A DNA stretch of 64,000 nucleotides from Russula earlei (lineage: Eukaryota > Basidiomycota > Agaricomycetes > Russulales > Russulaceae): positions 1-64,000 of the forward strand of contig JAGFNK010000110.1 in the NCBI GenBank assembly GCA_025769875.1, in the 5' to 3' direction. The position numbers and the translations under genes were made by a program. The notes under the pieces were generated by a model. It had not been told where the DNA came from. It did not search any database and saw nothing but the letters and a program-made list of their open reading frames with translations. Positions 52,905 to 64,000 of the stretch are shown one piece after another. The first letter of the stretch is position 1. Every line of letters starts with the position of its first letter.

Positions 52905-54796
52905 AAAGAGGATGTAGCGTAATGGCTCATCAAAGAGAGGGGAAAGGTGATCGTCTGGAAATTACCCACCAGCCATCGCCAAGGCACACTTATATGGATA
53001 TGTGCGCTGAAGAGGCGCCCGTCGCCCACGCCCTTTACATGAGGTTCCACATATTTCGGTTTCAGACATGCGCTAGCAGCGCCATACAGGTGATCCTCAG
53101 CAGCCGCTCTCCGACCCTCTGTCCTTTGCACATTTCCGATAAACGGACAAGGTCCGTAGTTAACCATGCGCCAGTCAGTCGCGGGCTTTTTTGTTCTCTG
53201 CAGGTGTTTCGCTTCACTTCTCCAACATTGCTTCGCACGCCCACAGACATAGCAAGTCGATCAGAACGATAAGGGACTCCAGCTTCCGTCCTACACGAGA
53301 GTTGGACACTGTTATGGAGGTCAGACTGTCTTCTCCGTGGTGCGTCTCCTGCTTGTTCCTCGTGGTCATGGTTTCGCCGCCGGCAGGCCGACACTCCTGG
53401 GGGAACACGTCTAGACCATCCTCGGCCCAGTCATCGTCTGTCTTGGGAAAACCGACGGATCGGGTGTCATTCTTCTCTCTCCCTTGCATACATTGTGAGA
53501 TCCACGATGTCAGCTCTCTGTGCCTTGATGGCGAGGACATGTTTACCCAAGGCACCTTTGGTAAATACGCAACGGATTTCAAATACTAAAAGATGGAGGT
53601 GAGCGCAATACCTCCTTGGACGATATCCAGTTTGTATTCATTGGCGATTCCATGAACTGGTCACTAACTCGATGATTTGTTGTTTAACTCTGGGCGGGGT
53701 AATGCATGCCTTTCGTTCGCGTTTCCAATGACGACAAACAGGTTATATTGACCTGGGTTCCGAGGGAGTCCGAACCAGAACAGGCGATATCCCGGCGGTA
53801 GGCGGCAGGGCGACGGGGGGATGTATGACACCAGAAAATGTCTTTACGCTGGATAATCTCGATCGGCCTCGGCCGTCCGCAGACTAATCCTCCTTCGACC
53901 AATTGGATGGCAGAACGCGAACAACTTCGCGCATCGATATTGTTTCGGTGGCTCTACCCAGGTCATGGACAGAACAAACCATGTCAACGGGACAAGAACG
54001 GGACGAAAACTTGACAAACTGTTCTCCAGGATTCGAGGGCGCGGGTGGGACGGCGGCTGGCCAAGGCTGAAATTGTGGCAGCGCACGTGGCTCGAGCGAC
54101 GGCGATGAGCTGAGTCAACGTGCGCGGATGGGGCGACTAGAGTGGGGGTGGAACGAGATGGATTGCGAAACGGAAGAATGAGGCGACAGTGGTGGACTGA
54201 GCCGGAGATGCATGAGTTGGGCTGCGTGGCGGGGCAGGCGTTGCGACCGTTCTTGCATCTGTCTAGCGTGGTGGGAGGGCGGGGGCTGGTCGTCTGCTAG
54301 GCAAGTCAGAATGTTTTCTTGGCCGGCATATGCATGGCGTCGTCAGAAGCTGCGGGGTGGTCACGGGCGGGTGGAGGTGTATGAAAAGCGAGGGGGGGGT
54401 GAATGGGTTCAGCTGTTGGGTGTGCTGTAGAGCAACAATCAAGTCACCTCGACGGTCATCCCTCACGTAGACTGACAAAGGATCTACCAAGGCGACTGGC
54501 CCCAAACCGACAGACACCTCGTGGTATTGGAACGAAATAAGTCGCTTAATAGTGGAATCAAGCGATATCCGACCGGTCCGAGTCCCTTCCCTTCTTCCCC
54601 GTCCGCCAGCCCTCTTACCTGACCACTCCCTCCTTTCCCCTTCTTCATCATTACCGTACGGTCCTCAGCAAAACAATATCATCAGGAGGTTCACCCAGTT
54701 TTATCTCCGGTCGTCTGTTCGTTTGTCTAACCTCCATCGATGTTCTCACAGCTCCCTCCAACAAAAAACAACTCTTATCGGAGCACCTTTTGAACC
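52905..54796. other. end of the duplicated array and PEX13 promoter region
   Basis: Duplicated-unit flank continues to about 54050 (for example 53935-54030 resembles 44005-44100). After that the sequence becomes unique upstream of PEX13. No gene is supported. Confidence 0.5.
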
Positions 54797-55702
54797 ATGG
54801 CTTCGCCCCCAAAGCCATGGGAGCGTAGTGGCACTATCGCAGCAGCAGCGGCATCAACGGCATCACCATCTCCTGCTCCTGCAGCCGGCGCTTCTCCATC
54901 AGCGCTTGCCGTTCCCACCTCCACCTCAACCTCTGCAAGCACCGGACCCTCTTCCTCTTCCTCTACCCCGCCCGCCGTTCCCGCCCGTCCCGCTTCCTTC
55001 ACCTCTCCCGCAGCGTCCACAAACCCGTTCGCGTCTCCCTTCTCCGCCCCATACAACCGCTTCGGCGCGGCGACCTACTCGCCCTACGGCTCCTCGCTAT
55101 ACAGGCTCCTCGCTATACAGCGGCATGGGGACGCTCGGCGGATACGGCGGATACGGCTACGGAGGGTACGGCATGAACGGCATGTACACGGGTGCGTACG
55201 GCGGGATGGGCATGGGCCCGGGCCCGATGGGCATGTACGGCCAGCCGGGCGTGCCGTACGACCCCGCGAACCCGAGCGTGTCGCAGGCGCTCGAGTCGAC
55301 GACGGCGACGACCTTTGCGCTCCTCCACTCGGTCGTCCAGACCTTCGCCGGCGTCGCGCAGATGCTCGAGTCCACCTTCATGGCCACCCACTCGTCCTTC
55401 TTCGCCCTCGCCGGCGTCGTCGACCAGTTCGCCCAGCTCCGCAACGCCCTCGGCAGCGTCCTCGGCCTCTTCGGCCTCGTTCGCTGGCTCCGCGACCTCC
55501 TCGCCGGCCGCCGCCCGGGCAGCGAGATGCGCGGCGAGTTCCGCGAGTTCCTCAACGGCCGTCCCGTGCAGGGCCCCTCCGCGCGGCCGTCACAGCCCTC
55601 GCCGAAAGCGAGCAAAAAACCGCTCGTGTTCTTCTTCGTCGCCTTTCTCGGCATCCCCTACGCCATGCACAAGCTCGTCAAACTCCTCACCGAGCGCGCC
55701 GC

Positions 55703-55738
<36 letters not shown>

Positions 55739-56105
55739 ACAACAACAGCAACAGCAACAACAGCAACAACAGCTCCAGGTCCAACAGGGCGGCGAGGGCG
55801 GCGCCCTCGTGCCGAACGGACAGACGCTCCCGCCGCTGGACCCGTCGCAGCTCGCGTTTGCGCGCGCGGTGTACCCGTTCCACGCGTCCACGCCGTCGGA
55901 GCTCGGCCTGCACGAGAACGAGATCGTGGCGGTGATGGGCAAGCTGGATCCCGGCACGGGCATGGAGGTCGACCCGCGGCTGGAGGTCGAGACGGAGTGG
56001 TGGAAGGGCCGGACGCGGGAGGGCCGCGAAGGCTGGTTCCCCAGAAAGTTCGTCGAGGTGTTGGAGAGGAAGGCGCCGGCGGAGGCTAAGAAGAAGGTAG
56101 AGTAG
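54797..56105 (+). CDS. PEX13: peroxisomal import protein Pex13, with an apparent frameshift
   Basis: Peroxisomal membrane docking factor for the Pex5 import receptor. The frame from ATG 54797 begins MASPPKPWER, the PPKPWE motif of Pex13 N-termini, and runs to YSPYGSSLY. There a 16 bp tandem duplication (55089-55120) shifts it, and the rest continues in another frame. That remainder has a Gly/Tyr/Met-rich segment, the conserved PEX13 core (VSQALESTTATTFALLHSVV), a membrane segment (PLVFFFVAFLGIPYAM), 23 consecutive glutamines, and a C-terminal SH3 domain (ARAVYPFHA, WWKGRT, GWFPRKFVEVL) with the stop at 56105. Removing one 16 bp copy restores a single continuous frame. Confidence 0.9.
55089..55120 (+). 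repeat. 16 bp tandem duplication inside PEX13
   Basis: GCTCCTCGCTATACAG occurs twice in a row. Sixteen is not a multiple of three, so it breaks the PEX13 frame. Confidence 0.9.
55704..55772 (+). repeat. CAG/CAA polyglutamine tract in PEX13
   Basis: Twenty-three glutamine codons, mixed CAA and CAG, between the membrane segment and the SH3 domain. Confidence 0.95.
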
Positions 56106-56202
56106 AGGTTCGTCGGTAGCGCACCCCATACAGGCGACCTTGTTGACCAACGGCCCCCTTCTTACCATGTCCCCGTCCCCCTTTCTTTCAAACCCGTCTT
56201 CC

Positions 56203-56221
56203 TTTTTTTTTTTTTTTTTTT
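56203..56221 (+). repeat. 19-nt poly-T run downstream of PEX13
   Basis: Homopolymer about 100 bp after the PEX13 stop, in the presumed 3' region between convergent genes. Confidence 0.8.
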
Positions 56222-56701
56222 CTCCCGGGCTGTGCAGAGATGTCCTTTCCATGCATCCTTCCATTGCTTCTCCTTGCCGCATATTCATGTCCCATTTGTA
56301 TAACAGATCTGTCGAGAAGTTGTTTTCAGGACAAAATTCAAACTAATGTTGTCCGGCGGGGCGATGGCGCCGCTATTGTCCAAGCCCGACCACTTCGCAG
56401 AGTCGCACACCTGATACCGTCAACGGGAGGGAACAAGAATGGATTAAAAGATCCCTGTGTTCTTTACTGCTAGTTTACAGACACATCGTTACACCCAGCC
56501 CATTCCAAACGCACGGCGCCACGCGAAGGGGAAAAAAGAATTGGATGAAGGAGGGGTAAATCATTGACACGGAGAAACTTACTTTCGCCAGCAGTTGGAC
56601 GCAAACGAATAAGAGAGGCACAGCAAGTCAAAAAGAGTAAACATCTCCGCGGAGGGCAACGAAGATGGTTGCTGCTGTGTAGGGTCTAGAGGCAATACCT
56701 T

Positions 56702-57977
56702 TCACGACGACGTTGACAGTCCGACTTCGGCGGGAGCGATGCTAACAGAGGGAGGCCTGGTAGACCCCGGCACGATACTGCCCGCCCGACTGCGCGGCAC
56801 GAGCTGGCCGGTCTCCGCGACCCTCGCGCCGCGCTCGACGCTTTGATGCCTCGACGCGGACCGGCTCGCCTGGTGCAGGTCATGCAGGGACCCATGGCGC
56901 CACCGACTTCCGCGATGCTCGACGGGCGAGTCCGGTCCCGCATATGACGACGAGAGCGACGGGGGTGGGACGGACGGGTACGACAGGGGCTGCGGCGCTA
57001 TGGTCATCGACACGACGCGGGGCGCAGAAGACGATGGGGGTGTGGTCGCTGCCGTCGCAAAGCTCGCAGGGTGCGTCGATAACGACAGCGATGGGGAGAG
57101 GTAAGGAGAGTCCGAGGCGGATGAGGGCGAGTGCGAGAGCGGTGTCGTCGACTCTGACGTAGCGTTCGCTGGCGGTCGATGGACTTGCGAGGGCGGCCGC
57201 GGGATGGCGACGCTCGGTGAGGCACGCACGGGGTGTGCGCCAATCGGCGGTGCGACGGAGGTGGAGGGTGAGGAAGCGCTGGAGGACGAACGCCTGTGCG
57301 TAGGTTGGAAGTACGGGTCTTGGGCCGATAATCCGATGAGGTTATCGACCGGGAGTCCCAACTGGGAGCCGCCGGACGTTTGTGAAGCGAGGTGGGACAA
57401 AGGGAACGGAAATGCGTACCCGCCGTCTGTGTTGAATCAACTCTTCCCTGTATATTTCATTGAGTCGCGATATCCGGATGAACTCGCGCTCGGTATCGAC
57501 CAGGCGGTTGCGGAGCTGTTCGTTTTCGCGGCGCATGGCGTCGAGCATATCCTCAGAACTCGGTGCTAGTGGATTGGGCAGACGAGGGAGGGTAGGTGAC
57601 TGCGTGCCGTCGCCGTTGAGACCGGCGCCACCGAGCCTTGGAGATCCTCCGTTCTGCTGGTTGGCGAGCTGCTGTGCGAGACGCAAGGCCGAGAGTTCGC
57701 GAGAGAGGCGGTTCACATGCGACTCTGACTCTGCCTCGAGTGCATTCTCGAGCTCAATCTTCTCTTCCTGCAGCTGAGAGGCGTTGTGGCGTGTGCTAAA
57801 CAAGTGATTGTGGGTCTGGCGGTCGCTCAGGGGACGAACCTTTTCGAGCTTGCGTGAGAGGACGTTGATGATGCGTTCCTCCTCTGCCTCGTAGGCGTTT
57901 ATGAGGTCCTCTTCACGCTTGCTACTGCTGGCGCTGCTGGCGCCAGAAAGTCTGCGTATGGGGGGAGAGAGAGACAT
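56702..57977 (-). CDS. CCDC6-like coiled-coil protein (DUF2046)
   Basis: Three exons. The first starts MSLSPPIRRLSG and enters a coiled coil (EAEEERIINVLSRKLEK). After an intron near 57775-57842 comes EEKIELENALEAESESHVNR, then a Gly/Asn linker and a second helix, MLDAMRRENEQLRNRLVDTE and ISRLNEIYREELIQHRRR. After the intron near 57363-57417 the frame continues LGLPVDNLIGLSA and then a long Ser/Pro-rich disordered tail to 56702. The helical motifs match the fungal CCDC6/DUF2046 family. Its cellular role in fungi is poorly known. Low-complexity tails of this sort are often phosphorylated (inference). Confidence 0.87.
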
Positions 57978-58102
57978 AAGTTAGAGGGGTCCGATGGGGG
58001 TTGCGGTCAGGTCGCTTCTCGATTTTAGTTTAAATTTATCGATATCGTAACATGACGTCAAACAACAAAATATTAAAAAAAAAAACAAAACAATCGAACA
58101 TC

Positions 58103-60902
58103 CTCAAAAGTCACTTCCCTCCACCTTGAACCGCTGACCGTACTGCAAGTACCGCTGCATAACCAGCAAGATAGGGTCAGGAAGTCCCATACTCAGCAGC
58201 GTGTTCCATATCTTCGCGTGCCCGTGTGCTTGTTCCAGCTTGAAAAGCAGACGAGCAATCTGTGTCGGGTACTGCTCCCCCATTCAGCTCTCGCACGCGA
58301 CATAACGTCAGATTGCCAACATACCGCGAGTTCGCAATACTCCCCGTACTGGTACGCAGCGACCCGTATCGCCACTTGCAAGGTACGTGTCAAATCCCCT
58401 TCCTCCGCGTACATCTCCAACAACTTGGCCCATGGCTTGATCGAATACCGGGGTGTGTCCAATGCCCGCTGGAATGCCTCCTTGGCCTCCTCCTTGTGAT
58501 GCAGCCGAAGACCAAGATCGCCAAGAATTTCCCATTCCAGTCCACTTTTGCGGTATGCCACATGCTGGGTTTTGAAGTGCGTGACTTCCGCCCGGAATAT
58601 CGTCCAAACACGGAGGTCCTAATCGCTCTGTTAGCCAGGATACCGGACAACGCAACACCGGCTCACCTCGTACAACACCATGAACAGGTTATCCAGCCAA
58701 CGCTCGCACAGCCGTTTGTTGCTAAACGAGAAGGATTCCTGCGCCCCTGGTCCAATCAGTGGCGTGGACTCCTTGCTCTCCCCGTCCCCGTTACCCGCAG
58801 CCGCTTGAGCAGGTTGCTGAAGTCCTTCCAATGCCGACTCGCCGTTCGCGTTCTCCCGACCATTCACCTTCGCAACCGCAGCGGCCTTATCCGCTCCTAG
58901 TGATTGTTCGCGCCCAGACTCGGTGGAAATGCGGATCGTCGGGAGCGGGCCCTCCCCTTCGACCGGGTGTGTCTGCACAGGGCTCTGGGTAGCACTTGAC
59001 GTCGGCGAGCCTTCCCGGTCCACTGATGGTGGTGCACGTACGCCTTTTGTCGAGGCATCATCATCCGCGTCCTCCCGCGAGGCGGCAGCAACGTCCGCCT
59101 GTGCCTTTTGCATCCTGTACTCCTCTTCCATTACGAATACAGCGCTCCGTGTCTTGAGAAGTTCATCCCATCCGATCTGGGATACGAGCCGCGTCAGTAA
59201 CGCATAGGCCCGGGCCCATGTCCCGCGTAGCCCAGGAGCCGGTAAACGATGCAACGCCGGGTCTGCCTCGTCGTCTTCCGTTTTCTCACGCTCTGGCAGT
59301 ATCTCCGCCACAGCCGCCTTGATAGGCAGATGTAGCCGCAAGGCGGTGAGGTTCCGGTGTGCATCGCGCCCGTTGAACGTGAACATTGGACACGAGTTGA
59401 GCGTGAGCAACGCCTATACCCGTCTGCGTCATATCTGATGACAACAAAACCGGCGGGTGGAGATACGCACCGACTCGTACTCCTTGAGATCGATATAGAT
59501 ATCGGTAAGTTTCTCCCATGTCACGAATTCACTGGGTGCGCAGTTGACCGCTTGGCGCGCAAGCTTGAGTGCCCATGCATGTCTACCCTTACTTCGGAGG
59601 AATTCACATTGTGTGTGGAGTAGGAGGTACGATTGCGGTGTTTCCCTCATTGCCGTGGCCATCACTTGTACAGCCTTGACCTCTTCATCTGGGCCGGGTT
59701 AGGTACACCTCGGCTACGGGTTGTCGATTGCACTTACTCATCCCAATGTAGCTTCGCGCGAGCAGTGAGGACACTTCAGGATCGCGCGCAGCCAGCTTCT
59801 CAAAAAGGTTCGCTGCGTGTTGCCAACGTCCACTATCGCCGAAATACTTGAGGATTCCGGCGGTGAGGTGATTCGAGACAACGGTCGCGACCTGGATCTC
59901 GGGATCCGACCCCACCTGCCATCCTGGATTCCAACGTGAATGTCACCGGGAGTCAGCTCGAACGACGGGCAGTATATCCTAGAGTGTTGCACCTTTCATG
60001 AAGAGAGTCTCCGCCGCCTGAAGGAACCGCATCTCCGCGTCGGGCGAGGAGATCGGTTCTAGCCGGCGATATGCGTCGAGAAAGTAGGTCGGGTCATCTG
60101 AGTACAGGATCGCGCGGAGGACGGCGGAGAGATATGTCTCTTGCCAGATGTCGGGAGAGGCTGGGTGTCTGGTGTGAATGAATCGATAAGAGTGCCGAAA
60201 AGAGGAAGAGGGGAGAAGAAACGGGTACCTCTCCCCTCGTAAGTCAATGGCATAAGCATTCACCCCGCCGGGGATCTTGACATCTACGCGGACGTCTACA
60301 CGTGAGAACGCGTTGAAACAGCTGTTGGTCGGCCACAGAGAACCAATTAGAGGCGGTGGAGTCGGGGAACGAGAAGGAGATCATCTCTCCATTCGCAAGG
60401 GGAGGACGCAACGCACCAAAAGCAACCGTTTTTCACCTTCCACGTGGGTCCCTTGGTGAACCACGCTTGAGGCTCCTCGATGGAGTAGGTGAGGGAGTTT
60501 ATGTACGCCGCGAGCGAGGCGGACGACGACGTGTCTATGCCGGAGACGTAGTGATAGGAGCCCATCTGCAGGGATGACGACGATCATCAGGGTACGGGAG
60601 AAGAGGAACGAGGGATGGCACTGACGTCGCGCTGGCCGGCGCGTCCGGTGCTCTTGACGACATGGCAAAGGTCAGGCGGGCCGAGTTCACGAAACGTTGC
60701 TGAGAGAGGAGAGTTGAGTGAGATGGCGGGCGGAAAGGGCCCCGGTTGGAGAGAAGGTAGCGTACCGAGTGCCTCGGATCGTGCGATGAGAGCCTCGCCC
60801 AACTCTATCTATTGAGAGGATAGGAAATGAGGTGGGAAGAATGTTGTCGGGGCCCACCTCGAAAATCTCTGGTACGTCCTTGAACGCTGCCTCTGCAGCC
60901 AT
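58103..60902 (-). CDS. ChAPs family protein (Chs5-Arf1-binding, exomer cargo adaptor)
   Basis: Multi-exon gene homologous to yeast Chs6/Bch1/Bud7/Bch2, which with Chs5 form exomer at the trans-Golgi and carry chitin synthase III and other cargo to the surface. Visible blocks in order: FRELGPPDLCHVVKSTGR (near 60690), SYHYVSGIDTSSSASLAAY, EEPQAWFTKGPTWKVKNG, NAYAIDLRGER, ILKYFGDSGRWQHAANLFEK, ARDPEVSSLLARSYIGM, LLHTQCEFLRSKGRHAWAL (TPR-like), LTLNSCPMFTFNGRDAHRNL, ADPALHRLPAPGLRGTWARA, RLCERWLDNLFMVLYE, WEILGDLGLRLHHKEEAKEA, and a final exon ending QRYLQYGQRFKVEGSDF. The start at 60902 (MAAEAAFKDVPEIFE) is provisional, because a protein-like frame just upstream may be an earlier exon. Confidence 0.9.
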
Positions 60903-61191
60903 TTGTTGGACAGGACAAGTGCAGAGTTGGGGTCGTCGCCAAAGCGCGGGGGGCGGGCAACCAAGGCTCGGTTCGGAAAACTCCGTGAATTGAACGACAA
61001 GTAGTAAATCGTGCTCTCCTCTACTCTATCTCCTCCTCATCCACGCGCTCCTCCAGCACACGTAGTTCATTACGCTCCGCAAGCGTCTCCAGCGCGAGCT
61101 CCGCTGCTTCCACCATCTTCCTTGCACCTTCTATTCATACCCGTCAGCGTGTCCTCGCACCACCACCATGATAAGATGCTCACTTTCAAGG

Positions 61192-64000
61192 CTAAGTAAA
61201 AAGAGCGTCTGGTCGCATTTTCCGTATGAGTGACGCTCGACGCCCAACTTTGCCAGACGGACTTACGTTCCGAGCGTGCGGATCGTCCCACACCTCTTGC
61301 TTCAGCCGCTCCTCGAACCCTTCCTCCCGCGCAATTTCATCGAGCACCTCCTTGAGGTCCTCCGGTATCACCGCTCTCGACGTCGTGAGCACATCATTTG
61401 CGCCCGGCACCGTGTGTAGGTTCCATGCCGAGGCATGTCCGTTGGAGACGAGGAAATACCGCGTGTGATCGCGCAACCTGAGCACCTCTTTCAAAATCAT
61501 CGCGGGCAGCGGCTCTATTCGTGCACGCAGGCGAGCCTCCGCTTCCTCGAGCGTCTGCGCAGGTTCTGATACAATGGTAGGCTGCCCAGGCTCCCTTGAC
61601 GAAATTCTGGCAAGGTTGGCCTGGAGAACCGGCATTACCTGTGCGGAAGCGCTTCGGTTGCTGTCTTCCTTCACCTGGCCCCGCATCGCTTTCTCTTGTC
61701 CCTGACGATATCGACGAACGGCCCGATCAAACCTCTTGTCGTGCATGACACTGTGGTACTTGGAGGAGAACGCATCGGAAACAACTGGAGCAAACCGATC
61801 TGTCGCCCGCTAAGAGGCGTAATTTGGAAGACGTACCGGCAATAAGGATTGTCATTGCGCCGACCCCGAATAAAGCCCAGACGACGAATATAGAACGCCC
61901 CAGGGCGGTCTTGGGTGCCAAGTCGCCATACCCGATGGTCGTGAATGCAATGAAGCCTATTGTGTGTTATTCCTGGTTGAATCGACAAGCGTGGTAGGTA
62001 GAACTCACAGAAATACATAGCTGAGCCATATCCCCAGTTCTCCGTCTTGGAGAAGATGACAGAACCAATCTTGAAGGGTCGCATTTAATGCACGGACTGG
62101 GAGCTAAGCACAGCTAGAACAAAGCTACTCACAAGCCAAAACGTGAAGAACACGGCCCACGCGAACCCAAGCTGGCATCAAGAGGTATCAAGTCGTGCGA
62201 CGGTAGTCTTGAGTGATGTAGGGCTGACCTTGGTGTACAATGATCGACGTTCGTCTCTCTCAATATCCTTTATCATCTCCTGGGCAGTCATGCTCGGAAA
62301 GGGATCTCCCTGGGGGACGGACGACGCATCGCCTGCGTTTGCAAGATGCAGCGCGTGACGCGCCCTCTCCCACCACGCGCTGCTCCAATTTCCATTTCTA
62401 TGCTCTTGCAGACCTCCGTCGTCAATCGTCCAAGTGATGTCCATCGGTACTCGCCCCCGACGGTCTCCCTCCGGCTCGTCTTGCCGACGCTGCTGGTCAT
62501 AATGGTGATGGCGGCGGTAAGTCTGCCGCGCGCGCCTTCCAAACTTACGGCCGATAAATCTCTCGGGGGGCACGCCAGCCTCGCGTGCAGCCGATTCCAG
62601 CACGACTCGAGGAAGCGCCTCCGTGTTCAGGTACATCGGTTGGGACACGAAATTGGACCCACGACGGAGCGTCGTCGGCCGCGTGTTTGGGCCCGAGGAC
62701 GCCAGGACGGGTTTATCCGGCGTCCACACCTCGAGCCCGCGTTCGACGAGGCACTCCTCGACCGCGGCGCGCCAGCGACGGACCTGCTCGCGCTCGTGCT
62801 TCCGTGCCTTGCGGCGCATCTTGTATTCCTTGAGGCGTCGGCGGTACCCGACCTGAAGCCCCTCCAAAACGGCTTCGGATGTGAGGCGTACTCCTGAGCC
62901 GAGGATGATGATGCCGAACACGGCGTAGAGACAGACGACGACGCGCTGCGTCGCCGTTTTTGGCACAATGTCGCCAAAGCCGATGGTGAGTGTGGTGACG
63001 AGGGTGAAGAACAGACCGTCGAGGAAGGTGAGAGACATGGCGAGAGAGCTGAACAAGGCTCCGAGTGCGATATAGGCCAGAAAGATGATGGTGATGATGA
63101 CGAGAGATCGTTGCTTGCGCGTGATGCCGCTGCCTGAGCGGGGGGGGCTGAGCACGTGAAGTGGATATTGCAAACAAGGCATGTGAGACGTACCAGCCTC
63201 GGCAAAGTTGGGCGTTTTGCGGAGATCCCAGATTAAAGTCAGATTCGTTATGGTGGATACGATTGTGGAGCAGATCGTCATCCAGAACGCTTCGCCGGTG
63301 GTGAAACCGTCGTTGAAACGGTGCTGGATGCCGAAAGTTACGATAGTCACAATGTTGAGTAGATCTGAGAGGGGGGGGGGGGGGGCCGTGTTCTCAATGA
63401 TTTGGAATGGAACAAAGAAAAGCGGTGGACGGGTTTACCATGAAGGGTCAGCGCGAAGATGCAGATGATGGTGGATCTCTTGACGGATCGTTCGAGGAAG
63501 CGATAGATAAGGGCGATGTTCGCTATCACCGCCAGGGCCATGGAGAAAGTCAAAGAGACGTTTACGAGCGCGGGGTTCCTGCGCGTCTCGACGATCTGAA
63601 GGCCGTAGGTGCGGACGTACCAGTGCTCGGTCAGACCGGGGATCTCCAGAAGGATGGAAAAGGGGATGAGGCTGCCCGAGATGAGGGGGGTCCGCCGATA
63701 AGTCGGGAGCGAAAGCTCGTCGTGGTCTTGATGGGACCCGAAGATGAACTCCTTGATCTTGACGAGCCAGTCGGGGAGGGACGCGGACCGTCGCGGAAAG
63801 CCGTTGCTCATCGAGCTGGACGACATCGTGCCGGTCGAGGAGAGGGGGACGCCGCCCCGACGCTCGTCCTCGTCCATCTCGATGTCCTCCTGTTCCTCCA
63901 GGTCGTCCAGGTCGTCCCCGTCGTTGTTGTCCGAGGCGTGACCTGGTGCGCCCTTCTCGGGGTCTTCTCCCTGGTCCGGCTTCAGCGGTGGGTGTTTTGG
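61192..64000 (-). CDS. TOK1: TOK1-type outward-rectifying K+ channel (5' end beyond window)
   Basis: Plasma-membrane potassium channel with two pore loops in one chain. The N-terminal frame (63877-63347 and open to the right edge) has acidic sequence followed by membrane helices (SLIPFSILLEI, FSMALAVIANIALIY). The next exons give further helices, then pore 1 TLTIGFGDIVPKTATQRV near 62960-62993, a charged cytoplasmic linker, then pore 2 TTIGYGDLAPKTALGRS at about 61900-61947 and a cytoplasmic tail including ILKEVLRLRDHTRYFLVS. Two TIG(F/Y)GD signatures separated by a long linker fit fungal TOK channels. The exact C-terminal exon is uncertain: a GTAAGT at about 61265 may remove the last listed residues. 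The reading frame is still open at 64000. Confidence 0.88.
63371..63385 (+). repeat. 15-nt poly-G run in a TOK1 intron
   Basis: Homopolymer on the plus strand within the intron between the first two channel exons in this window, close to the exon that begins near 63350. Confidence 0.8.

Noticed and set aside
54552..54796. Extension of the Pex13 C-terminal frame upstream to 54552
   Set aside because: The translated sequence there is proline/leucine-rich noise with no ATG-linked Pex13 motif. The real N-terminus (PPKPWE) lies in the other frame from 54797.
55658..55963. Cysteine-only stretch and leucine-only stretch on the minus strand
   Set aside because: They are antisense readings of the CAG/CAA repeat in PEX13.

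Overview
This window looks like genomic DNA of a filamentous basidiomycete, most likely an Agaricomycete. The genes have many short (about 45-100 bp) GT..AG introns and are tightly packed. There is a lineage-typical multicopy F-box/leucine-rich family, and the core genes are clearly fungal (DCP1, PRP3, MRPL16, PEX13, a ChAPs exomer subunit, a TOK1-type K+ channel). I see no tRNA, rRNA or CRISPR array.

Layout. 0-7 kb is transposon-dominated: a possible LTR-element end, a decayed Mutator-like element with long inverted repeats (about 0.9-4.7 kb), and a clean 1.78 kb fold-back element with CACTG ends and a TAG target duplication (4879-6655). 7-9.5 kb holds a DCP1 pseudogene fragment and F-box pseudogene A. 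9.9-18 kb is a housekeeping block: DCP1, an unknown conserved gene, PRP3, a divergently transcribed MRPL16 whose start lies only 80 bp from that of PRP3, and a coiled-coil protein with 23-residue repeats. 18-54 kb is an accessory region built by duplication. It contains six further F-box copies (B-G), three copies of a small 127-residue protein gene, a 3.4 kb segmental duplication (about 19.1-22.6 and 33.2-36.7 kb), a large palindrome centred near 37.69 kb, a tandem pair of unknown multi-exon genes (27.7-32.6 kb), a two-repeat small protein, and broken pieces of DCP1. 54.8-64 kb returns to conserved genes: PEX13, a CCDC6-like coiled-coil protein, a ChAPs protein and the 3' part of a TOK1 channel that runs off the right edge.

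How it fits together. F-box A and DCP1 lie tail to tail at 8-12.5 kb. The same tail-to-tail pair, including the intergenic spacer, recurs in opposite orientation at about 40-42.7 kb and 44.8-47 kb, where DCP1 is reduced to fragments. The accessory array therefore appears to have grown from an F-box/DCP1 junction and then tandemly amplified (units D-G, roughly 3-4 kb each). Of seven F-box copies only D has an intact reading frame with the ancestral start codon. E and G keep full frames but have lost that ATG by a point change, B and F carry single-base lesions, and A and C are heavily decayed. PEX13 shows an apparent frameshift caused by a 16 bp tandem duplication. All calls come from reading sequence and translated frames; no database search was possible.
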